Shown here: in pieces, positions 34,466 to 41,393 of the stretch
Position numbering within the stretch: position 1 is the stretch's first letter
Layout of the letters: each line of letters opens with the position of its first letter
Assembly: GCA_947303855.1 (NCBI GenBank)
Contig: CAMYZO010000021.1
Span: forward strand, 1 to 43,166
Direction: 5' to 3'
Source of the DNA: an uncultured Prevotellaceae bacterium
GTDB taxonomy: Bacteria; Bacteroidota; Bacteroidia; Bacteroidales; Bacteroidaceae
Length of the DNA: 43,166 nucleotides
Notes under the pieces: generated by a model
What the model saw: the letters and a program-made list of their open reading frames with translations, nothing else
Told to the model about the DNA's origin: nothing
Databases searched by the model: none
Program-made: the position numbers and the translations under genes

Positions 34466-35203
34466 ATGTTAGACAAAGAGATTGTGAGATTGAAAGTGAC
34501 AGGCGACTTCGCTTGTTTCACCCGTCCAGACTTAAAAGTGGAACGGATGAGCTACCCCTGCATGACCCCTTCTTCTGCACGAGGCATATTGGAAGCCATA
34601 CTGTGGAAACCCGAATTCCAATGGGTTGTCAGAAGAATACTAGTACTGAACCCCATCAAGTTTACCTCAATAAAAAGGAACGAGATAAGCAAGAAGGGCA
34701 GCAGAGGTGTTGAGCATATTGAAATAGAAAAAAATCGAGTTCAGCGTAATAGTATTGTGCTTAAGGATGTTGCATATATTATTGAAGCATCTGTCTTTGT
34801 TGATGAAGAGCGCATCAAACAAAGTAAGGATACTGCCAACCCACTGACGGTAAAAAAGTATCGCACCATGTTTGAACGTCGTGTGAGTAATGGACAATGT
34901 TGGCATCAACCATGCCTGGGCACAAGAGAGTTTGCTGCGGATTTTTCTGTTCCAACAAAAGAAGACATACCTTTGGAGATAACCTATCCTATTGGCAGCA
35001 TGCTCTATGACATGTTCTATGACAAAAAAGGAAAAGCAACTCCCATTTTCTTCTATGATGTCGCCATTGTCAATGGAATTCTTGACTGCCCTGAGGAAAA
35101 AGCATTAAGGATATTGTCATCAACACATATTCAGCCAGCACAAAGTGATGAATACAACCGTGTGGTTTACGAACATTACAAAGAAGAGGAGACTGATTTA
35201 TGA
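34466..35203 (+). CDS. cas5c: Type I-C pre-crRNA endonuclease Cas5c (Cas5d)
   Basis: In subtype I-C, which lacks Cas6, Cas5c cleaves the repeat RNA and caps the crRNA 5' handle. The 245-residue protein has the RAMP start (VTGDFACFTRPDLKVERMSY, residues 11-30), TPSSARGILEAILWKPE (34-50) and the QPCLGTREF block (148-156). Compared from memory with Bacillus halodurans Cas5d, whose proposed catalytic residues are Y46, K116 and H117, the equivalents here are L46, K131 and Y132. Only the lysine is kept. The gene overlaps cas8c by 4 bp (ATGA). Family membership is certain; the active-site reading depends on a hand alignment. Confidence 0.95.
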   Translation: MLDKEIVRLKVTGDFACFTRPDLKVERMSYPCMTPSSARGILEAILWKPEFQWVVRRILVLNPIKFTSIKRNEISKKGSRGVEHIEIEKNRVQRNSIVLKDVAYIIEASVFVDEERIKQSKDTANPLTVKKYRTMFERRVSNGQCWHQPCLGTREFAADFSVPTKEDIPLEITYPIGSMLYDMFYDKKGKATPIFFYDVAIVNGILDCPEEKALRILSSTHIQPAQSDEYNRVVYEHYKEEETDL

Positions 35204-37359
35204 TACAAGAGTTGGTTGAGTTCGGAAAGCGAATAACGGAAGGGAAAAGTCGCGCATTAAAAGATGAGACTTTCTCAATCGTTATTGCTATCAACGAAGA
35301 AGGTGAGTTCCAAAAGTTTATCATTTCAGAGAAGAAAACAATTCTGGCAGAAGCGCTAACTGCCAAAAAGGGCAAGGCACGCTTCCTTCTTGACAAAAGC
35401 GAAGAGGTCCTTGGCATTTCTGTCGACGCAAACAAACTTGATCTTTTCAAACAATCTATTGAGCCATTTAAAGAAGTTCAAGACCTCCTTCCTATCTTTA
35501 AGTTTTATGACTCAAAAAACGAGAAGGGGTTACGAAAAGCTTTAAGAGCATACAATCTTTCGGATATTTCAGGGGGAAGCGTAACTTTTGTGGTGGATGA
35601 CACTTTATTGCTGGATAGCGCAGAAATCAAGGACGCTATCAACAAACACATCAATGAAACAACAGTAAAAAAAGTAAGCAAAAGGAAGGAAGTTCTGAAA
35701 GAAATACACTATGACGTTGAAATAGTCATCAACAAAGATGGTGAGTTCTTGGATTTTAGAGAAGTTGATGGCAAAAAAGTAACAACGGAAGTTACAATAG
35801 AAGGCAATAAACAAGTAAAAGGACGTTTATTGGTTGGCAATATTGAAGAAGTAATTGGTGTCACAAAAGAAGGAGTAGATAAGAAGCACAAATGGTTTAT
35901 GCAAAAAATAGATTTGTATAAAAGTACACCATCACTATTGCCAATAGAGAAGTTCTACGCTGACGAAAATGGACTGGGATTATCCAAGGCTATTGTAGAG
36001 TCTGTATTCTCTTTCGACAAAAAATCGAAGACAGAGAACATTACGTTCATGGTCGGCAGTACGCTATTGTTAAAAACCGAGGAGGTAAAGGATGCCATAA
36101 TAGACCATTATAAGGAAGAAGAAAAACAACTTTCTAACGGCAAAGTATGTTCTGTATGCGGTAAATCCGACGCGCCTGTCCTCGACGAACCCTATGGATT
36201 AGTGAAAATGCCAAAGGGACAGACTGCGGGCTGTGCGCTGGTTTCTTTTAACGAGCCAGCCTTTGAGTCGTATGGATTGAAAGGCAACCTGAACGCATCT
36301 ATATGCAGAGATTGTGCCAGAAACCTTACTGAAGGACTTAGTTATATGCTTTCTGAAGGGCACATGGTCCCTCAAGACGAGGAAAAGAAACGTAAAGAAC
36401 ACTATCAGTATAAACACCGACTCAATATTAGCGATAATACGCTGGTCCTGTTTTGGACAAGGGACATAACAGGTGACGAGAACGGCTTTGACATTCTAGA
36501 CGAACCTGATGAAGAAAATGTAAAGAAACTGTTAGAGTCAGCATGGAGTGGTGATCACAGACTTGGAACTGTTGTGGATAATAATATGTTCTTTAGCTGC
36601 ACATTGTCTTCTGCTGCTGCCCGTATTGCAGTTCGTGACTGGACAGCAATGAGTTTGGATGAATACAAACACAATATCGCAGATTGGTTTCGAGACATTG
36701 AGATACAGGACAGGGAAGGTAAGATGCTCTATAGTCCTTTACGTTTCCTCATTAATGCAACACAACGGGACAAAAAGCTAGGTGAAAAACAGAAAAGTGA
36801 CCTAAATTCTAAAGCAAGAATAGGCTCCGTGTTGTGGAATGCTGCAATAAAAGGAAGAAAGTATAAGTTACCAAAGGAAGTGTTACAATTCGTATTCAAT
36901 CGTATATTTATAGGAGACAAGTTCTCCCCAGAGAGAGCCGCTCTTTTGAAATTGATTATTATCAGAAATACAAATAATGAAATGAAATCTACATTAGACG
37001 AAGCCAACAGAAGTGTAGCCTACCTGTGTGGCAGATTGTTCGCTGTCATTGAATCAATGCAGTGGAAGGCAATAGGCAATGTTAATAGTGGAGTCAAGGA
37101 GCGCTATTTTGCTGCTGCGGCATCACAGCCTGCATATATCCTTGGCGGTATATTACTAACAAAGAATGTTCCTGTATATCAAAAAAAGATAGGAGGGTAC
37201 CTTGCAAAGGAACTAAATGAAATCGCTGGATTACTAAGTGAGAGCGGAAGCCTACCCCAGCGGTTTACAGTTGTAGAGCAAGGAGAATTTGCGCTGGGCT
37301 ATTATTTCCAGAAGAATCACAAATCCAGTACTGAGAAATTAGAAGTTACTAACTCATAA
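35200..37359 (+). CDS. cas8c: Type I-C Cascade large subunit Cas8c (Csd1) with duplicated N-terminal domain
   Basis: Large Cascade subunit that reads the PAM and holds the non-target strand. The signature GCALVSFNEPAFESYG (about 344-359) and following LNASICRDCA identify Csd1. At 719 residues it exceeds the usual 570-620. The excess is a tandem duplication: residues about 24-152 and 171-307 align throughout (INEEGEF/INKDGEF, SEEVLGI/IEEVIGV, LLPIFKFYD/LLPIEKFYA, VTFVVDDTLLL/ITFMVGSTLLL, EIKDAI/EVKDAI). Two CxxC pairs (C317/C320, C369/C372) suggest a zinc ribbon. The C-terminal 125 residues correspond to Cas11c. It overlaps cas5c by 4 bp and ends 12 bp before cas7c. Confidence 0.95.
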   Translation: MIQELVEFGKRITEGKSRALKDETFSIVIAINEEGEFQKFIISEKKTILAEALTAKKGKARFLLDKSEEVLGISVDANKLDLFKQSIEPFKEVQDLLPIFKFYDSKNEKGLRKALRAYNLSDISGGSVTFVVDDTLLLDSAEIKDAINKHINETTVKKVSKRKEVLKEIHYDVEIVINKDGEFLDFREVDGKKVTTEVTIEGNKQVKGRLLVGNIEEVIGVTKEGVDKKHKWFMQKIDLYKSTPSLLPIEKFYADENGLGLSKAIVESVFSFDKKSKTENITFMVGSTLLLKTEEVKDAIIDHYKEEEKQLSNGKVCSVCGKSDAPVLDEPYGLVKMPKGQTAGCALVSFNEPAFESYGLKGNLNASICRDCARNLTEGLSYMLSEGHMVPQDEEKKRKEHYQYKHRLNISDNTLVLFWTRDITGDENGFDILDEPDEENVKKLLESAWSGDHRLGTVVDNNMFFSCTLSSAAARIAVRDWTAMSLDEYKHNIADWFRDIEIQDREGKMLYSPLRFLINATQRDKKLGEKQKSDLNSKARIGSVLWNAAIKGRKYKLPKEVLQFVFNRIFIGDKFSPERAALLKLIIIRNTNNEMKSTLDEANRSVAYLCGRLFAVIESMQWKAIGNVNSGVKERYFAAAASQPAYILGGILLTKNVPVYQKKIGGYLAKELNEIAGLLSESGSLPQRFTVVEQGEFALGYYFQKNHKSSTEKLEVTNS
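36982..37359 (+). CDS. Putative internally initiated Cas11c small subunit
   Basis: Other I-C systems are known to make the small Cascade subunit Cas11c by internal translation from the 3' end of cas8c. Here an in-frame ATG at 36982 (Met595 of Cas8c) would give a 125-residue helical protein starting MKSTLDEANRSVAYLCGRLF, close to the roughly 120 residues reported for Cas11c. No strong ribosome-binding site precedes it, but these bacteria rarely use one. A TTG about 35 bases upstream is an alternative start. Confidence 0.45.
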   Translation: MKSTLDEANRSVAYLCGRLFAVIESMQWKAIGNVNSGVKERYFAAAASQPAYILGGILLTKNVPVYQKKIGGYLAKELNEIAGLLSESGSLPQRFTVVEQGEFALGYYFQKNHKSSTEKLEVTNS

Positions 37360-37371
37360 ATAAAAGCAATC

Positions 37372-38205
37372 ATGGACAATTACATTAAGAACAGGTTTGA
37401 TTTCGTGTTCCTTTTCGATGTTAAGGATGGAAATCCCAATGGTGACCCAGATTTTGACAACCAACCAAGAATTGATTTCGAGACAAGAGAAGGTCTGGTA
37501 TCAGATGTATGCATTAAGCGCAAAGTTCGTAACTATATTCAATTAAAAGTCGAAGCAGGAGAATTGTCTTCTGACAACTACGACATTTTTATCAGACAAG
37601 GACAAATCTTGAATGACATTATAAATGGTGAAAAGGGTAAAGCCAATAATGACGAGAAAAAAGGGCGTTTAAGTATGTGTGACAAGTACTTTGACATCCG
37701 GACTTTCGGTGCTGTGTTAAGTACTGGTGAAGGACTTGGCGTTGTTAGAGGGCCTGTACAATTCGTCTTTTCCCGCAGTATTGATGAGATTGATAGTCGA
37801 ACTCATTCTTTAACGAGATGTTGTGTAGTTGACAATGCCGATTCCACAACCTTCGGCAATAAATCGACCGTAAGTTATGGTCTTTATCGCATGCATGGAT
37901 ATGTTTCTGCATTTGATGGGAATAAATGCCATTTTACGGAAGATGATCTGAAACTCCTTTGGGAAGCTCTTGCAAATGCCTTCGAACATGACCATGCAGC
38001 AGCCCGGGGTGAGATGAATGCCCGAGCTCTCATTGTGTTCAAGCATGAATCAAAATTAGGAAATGCCCGTGCTTCCCAACTGTTCGATTTAGTCAAAATC
38101 AGCAAAAAAGAAGGTGTAGAGTTCCCTCGACAATTTGACGATTATGTTATTAGCGTAGACAAGAATAAACTACCAACTGGCGTGACCATAGAAGAAATGA
38201 TTTAA
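37372..38205 (+). CDS. cas7c: Type I-C Cascade backbone protein Cas7c (Csd2)
   Basis: RRM-fold subunit that polymerises along the crRNA spacer to form the Cascade backbone. The 277-residue protein starts with the Csd2 signature (FDFVFLFDVKDGNPNGDPDF, residues 9-28), then DVCIKRKVRNYIQLK. It also contains KYFDIRTFGAVLSTG (about 105-119), GPVQFVFSRSIDEI and the LTRCCVVD block. Length is normal and no lesion is visible. It lies 12 bp after cas8c. The rhuM-like gene begins 6 bp downstream, which places that gene in the same transcript. Confidence 0.97.
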   Translation: MDNYIKNRFDFVFLFDVKDGNPNGDPDFDNQPRIDFETREGLVSDVCIKRKVRNYIQLKVEAGELSSDNYDIFIRQGQILNDIINGEKGKANNDEKKGRLSMCDKYFDIRTFGAVLSTGEGLGVVRGPVQFVFSRSIDEIDSRTHSLTRCCVVDNADSTTFGNKSTVSYGLYRMHGYVSAFDGNKCHFTEDDLKLLWEALANAFEHDHAAARGEMNARALIVFKHESKLGNARASQLFDLVKISKKEGVEFPRQFDDYVISVDKNKLPTGVTIEEMI

Positions 38206-38211
38206 CCGCTT

Positions 38212-39246
38212 ATGACTAAAAAACGGGAGATAAGAAACAGCACGGCGGAGTTCCTGATTTTCCAGGCGGAAGGAAAGGAACAAGGCGTGGAGGTGTACTA
38301 CAAGGATGAGAATATCTGGGCAACTCAGAAAGCTATTTCCACCTTGTTTGACTGCGACAGAAGTGTAGTAACAAAGCACTTGGGCAACATCTTCGAATCG
38401 GGAGAACTCCTGGAAGAACGAGTATGTGCAAAATTTGCACATACTGCCGGTGATGGTAAAACTTACGACACCAAGTTCTATAGCCTCGATGCCATCATTG
38501 CCGTAGGATACCGTGTGAACAGCCTACGTGCCACCCAGTTCCGCCAATGGGCTACAAGCGTACTGCGCCAGTATGCCATCCGAGGCTATGTGCTCGACAG
38601 GAAACGGATGGAGAACGGTACTTTCTTGAGTGAGGACTACTTCGAGCACCTGTTAGCAGAAATTAGGGAGATTCGCCTTAGCGAGCGGCGGTTCTACCAG
38701 AAACTGACGGACATCTACGCTACCAGCATGGACTACAACAAGGACGCCCCGACGACGCGACTGTTCTTCAAACGCATCCAGAACAAGATGCATTATGCAG
38801 TGCATGGCCGCACAGCGGCAGAACTCATCGTAGAACGGGCCGATGCCGACAAGGAACACATGGGACTGACCACTTGGGAGAATGCTCCTGACGGGAAGAT
38901 TGTCAAGACGGATGTCTCTATCGCAAAGAACTACCTGAAGCAGCTGGAACTGGAGGACATGGGACGCATCGTGACGGCCGTGCTGGAGTTTGCCGAGAGT
39001 CGTGCCAAAAGGCATATCCCAATGACGATGGAGGACTGGGCTAAGCGTATCGACGCTTACCTGGCAAGTGACGAGCGCCCGCTGCTTGACAACGCCGGGA
39101 GCGTGAGCCACGAGGAAGCGGTGCTTCATGCTGAGACTGAGTTTGAGCGCTACCGCATCATTCAAGACCGCCTGTTCCAAAGCGACTTCGACAAATTCCT
39201 TGGGACTTTACCCTTTGAGGAGGATGATACTGAAAACAAAGAATAA
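38212..39246 (+). CDS. RhuM-family protein embedded in the cas operon
   Basis: A 344-residue member of the virulence RhuM family (first named in Salmonella SPI-3), whose biochemical function is unknown to me. Family landmarks are IWATQKAISTLFDCDRSVVT (about 37-56, helix-turn-helix-like), KFYSLDAIIAVGYRVNSLRA (about 87-106), FRQWATSVLRQYAIRGYVLD and YFEHLLAEIREIRLSERRFY. The C-terminal half includes MHYAVHGRTAAELI and a helix around the LELEDMGRIVTAVLE segment. It is no standard Cas protein, yet lies 6 bp after cas7c and 4 bp before cas4 in the same direction. Its composition is more GC-rich than cas8c and cas7c, suggesting separate acquisition. A perfect palindrome lies at 38421-38445. Confidence 0.9.
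   Translation: MTKKREIRNSTAEFLIFQAEGKEQGVEVYYKDENIWATQKAISTLFDCDRSVVTKHLGNIFESGELLEERVCAKFAHTAGDGKTYDTKFYSLDAIIAVGYRVNSLRATQFRQWATSVLRQYAIRGYVLDRKRMENGTFLSEDYFEHLLAEIREIRLSERRFYQKLTDIYATSMDYNKDAPTTRLFFKRIQNKMHYAVHGRTAAELIVERADADKEHMGLTTWENAPDGKIVKTDVSIAKNYLKQLELEDMGRIVTAVLEFAESRAKRHIPMTMEDWAKRIDAYLASDERPLLDNAGSVSHEEAVLHAETEFERYRIIQDRLFQSDFDKFLGTLPFEEDDTENKE
38421..38445. repeat. Perfect 25-nt palindrome inside the rhuM-like gene
   Basis: AGTATGTGCAAA and TTTGCACATACT face each other across a single A, giving perfect 12-bp arms. It encodes part of the RVCAKFAHTAG segment just after the helix-turn-helix-like region. Such an arm length is rare by chance (about 1 in 17 million per position at one spacing). 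Confidence 0.85.
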
Positions 39247-39250
39247 CATC

Positions 39251-39925
39251 ATGTATTACGACGATGACGATATGCTCATGTTGTCGGGGATTCAGCACTA
39301 CATGTACTGTCCCCGGCAATGGGCACTGATTCATATCGAGCAGCAGTGGGATGACAACAAGCTTACGGCTGAAGGCGAGTTGTTACACCGAAATGTGGAT
39401 AATCCAGCCTACCGCCAGAAGAACGGTGACACCATTACCTTGCGGACAGTGCATATAGCATCTCACTCTTTGGGGCTATATGGAATCTGCGATGCCATCG
39501 AACTCATTCCGTCTGACACGGAAGAAGATGCCATCACACATCCCCGATATGCAGGCTATTGGAGACCTTACCCGATAGAGTATAAGCGAGGGCATCGGAA
39601 ACCGGACGAACGTGACGAGGTACAGTTGGCTGCACAGGTTATCTGTCTGGAGGAAATGTATGACATTAATATTCCAGAGGCGGCATTGTTCTATCATGAG
39701 ACACGCCATCGGGAAACTGTAACAATTGACGAACGGTTGCGCCAGTTAACCTACGAACTTAGCGAGGCCATGCACAAGACCTTTACAAATGGCATCACAC
39801 CCAAGGCTATAGAACAGAGGGGGTGCAGGAATTGTTCGCTCATAGATGTCTGCGCCCCAGAGTGGACTAAGAAAACAAGCGTATCATACTACCTAAAGAC
39901 ATCATTAGATGAGGAAACTGCTTAA
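39251..39925 (+). CDS. cas4: CRISPR adaptation exonuclease Cas4
   Basis: RecB-like, iron-sulphur-containing nuclease that trims prespacers and selects those with a correct PAM. The 224-residue protein has the four cluster cysteines (C20 in MYCPRQWAL; C192, C195 and C201 in CRNCSLIDVC). The nuclease motif residues are H46, D81, E110-x-K112 (PIEYKRG) and the QxxxQ helix near 125-129 (QLAAQ). I start it at MYYDDDDMLM (39251). An in-frame ATG at 39128 lies inside the rhuM-like gene. It overlaps cas1 by 17 bp, the coupling expected in I-C loci. Confidence 0.96.
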   Translation: MYYDDDDMLMLSGIQHYMYCPRQWALIHIEQQWDDNKLTAEGELLHRNVDNPAYRQKNGDTITLRTVHIASHSLGLYGICDAIELIPSDTEEDAITHPRYAGYWRPYPIEYKRGHRKPDERDEVQLAAQVICLEEMYDINIPEAALFYHETRHRETVTIDERLRQLTYELSEAMHKTFTNGITPKAIEQRGCRNCSLIDVCAPEWTKKTSVSYYLKTSLDEETA

Positions 39926-40931
39926 CACGCTTTATGTCACGACTCCAGAAGCCTATCTTGCCAAAGATGGGTTGAATGTGGTTGTGTCGGTGAACAAAGA
40001 AGAGTTGTTCCGCATACCTATTATTAATATAGAAGGTATAGTGACATTTGGTTACATGGGAGCCAGCCCCGGACTGATGAAACTTTGCATGGACAACAAT
40101 GTGTCGCTGGTATTTATGTCTCCACAAGGTCGTTTTATTGGACGTGTCCAAGGGGCTACCAAAGGCAATGTCCTTTTACGAAAAAAGCAATATACACTTT
40201 CGGAAGATGAGAATGTGGCCTTGCACTTGAGCAAGTTGTTCGTAGCGGGCAAAATATTCAACTCAAGAAACATCCTCAGGCGTTTCATTCGCGACAATGG
40301 TGTGAACGAAGATGTTGAACGTGCTGCCAAGCAACTGGATTGGAGCAGAAAATGCGTTGCAGAAGCCGACTGCATGGATACCCTTCGCGGCGAAGAAGGG
40401 CGCGCAGCAAATATCTATTTCGGAGTGTTTGACCACCTAATCCTCCATCAAAAAGCGGACTTCCCTTTTGACGGACGCAACCGAAGGCCTCCTAAGGACG
40501 AAGTAAATGCTATGTTATCGTTTGTCTATACGCTCATTGCCAATGATGTGGCTGCAGCTTTGGAATCCGTGGGGTTAGACCCCTACGTTGGTTTTATGCA
40601 TACACTAAGACCTGGTCGCACCTCTCTTGCCTTAGACATGATGGAGGAACTGCGAGCATATCTTGGCGACCGCCTTGTTCTCTCCTTGATCAACCGCAGG
40701 CAAGTCAACAAGAAGGATTTTATCCGACAAGGTGACGAAAGTGTGCTTATGACCGATAGTTGCCGGAAAGAACTGATTTCCACATGGCAGAAACGCAAGA
40801 AAGAAATAATTGAGCATCCGTACTTGAAGGAGAAAATACCCGTTGGATTATTGCCTTACGTGCAAGCAAAACTTCTTTCTCGCTTTCTTCGCGACGAATT
40901 AGACGATTACCCTGTGTTCTTAATGAGATAA
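39909..40931 (+). CDS. cas1: CRISPR integrase Cas1
   Basis: Metal-dependent integrase that inserts prespacers at the leader end of the array together with Cas2. The 340-residue protein has an N-terminal beta domain and a helical C-terminal domain with the expected catalytic set: E163 in RGEEGRAA, H231 in FMHTLRPGR and D243 in ALDMMEELR. The length matches the I-C/Cas1c type. It overlaps cas4 and ends 5 bp before cas2. No disabling lesion is seen, so adaptation is probably functional. Confidence 0.97.
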   Translation: MRKLLNTLYVTTPEAYLAKDGLNVVVSVNKEELFRIPIINIEGIVTFGYMGASPGLMKLCMDNNVSLVFMSPQGRFIGRVQGATKGNVLLRKKQYTLSEDENVALHLSKLFVAGKIFNSRNILRRFIRDNGVNEDVERAAKQLDWSRKCVAEADCMDTLRGEEGRAANIYFGVFDHLILHQKADFPFDGRNRRPPKDEVNAMLSFVYTLIANDVAAALESVGLDPYVGFMHTLRPGRTSLALDMMEELRAYLGDRLVLSLINRRQVNKKDFIRQGDESVLMTDSCRKELISTWQKRKKEIIEHPYLKEKIPVGLLPYVQAKLLSRFLRDELDDYPVFLMR

Positions 40932-40936
40932 ACGAT

Positions 40937-41227
40937 ATGCTGGTATTGATAACATACGATGTAGACACCACGACAAAGGCTGGTGAAAAGCGATTGCGAA
41001 AAGTGGCTAAAGAGTGTGTCAACTATGGTCAACGGGTACAGAACTCTGTCTTTGAATGCCTCATCACTGAAGCACAATTCGTGGGGCTGAAAGCAACTCT
41101 GGAAGCGATCATCAACAATACTACGGACAGTATCCGATTCTATTTCCTTGGAAACAATTGGCAACGCCGTATAGAGAGGATTGGGAAAGAAACATCATAC
41201 GACCCAACGGAGGCACTGATTATATGA
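40937..41227 (+). CDS. cas2: CRISPR adaptation protein Cas2
   Basis: Small ferredoxin-fold protein that dimerises and bridges two Cas1 dimers in the integration complex. The 96-residue product starts MLVLITYDVDTT, with the conserved Asp8 at the end of the first strand. It continues with GEKRLRKVAKECVNYGQRVQNSVFE and ends with DSIRFYFLGNNWQRRIE and YDPTEALII, as in subtype I-C. It is the last cas gene; the leader follows directly. Confidence 0.97.
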   Translation: MLVLITYDVDTTTKAGEKRLRKVAKECVNYGQRVQNSVFECLITEAQFVGLKATLEAIINNTTDSIRFYFLGNNWQRRIERIGKETSYDPTEALII

Positions 41228-41393
41228 TTGCGAACATGAAGCAATGCAACAAAATAAAGGTTTTCGCAGCGGCTGATTTACAAATGGTTAGACACTGAAA
41301 CGCCCTATCAAAGTCACCCACCAACGTCAACAATGATTGGTTCGCGAATAATCTCTTTTTCTACAATGAGAATCAAGATATTATAAAATAACA
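41228..41393 (+). promoter_or_regulatory. CRISPR leader
   Basis: The 166 bp between cas2 and the first repeat contain no gene and become AT-rich near the array (ATATTATAAAATAACA just before repeat 1). Position next to cas2, and repeat polarity with the ATTGAAAC end away from cas2, make this the leader side, where transcription starts and new spacers enter. Confidence 0.8.

Noticed and set aside
39128..39250. Extended cas4 start at 39128
   Set aside because: It lies within the rhuM-like coding region in another phase. The MYYDDDD start at 39251 directly follows the rhuM stop.
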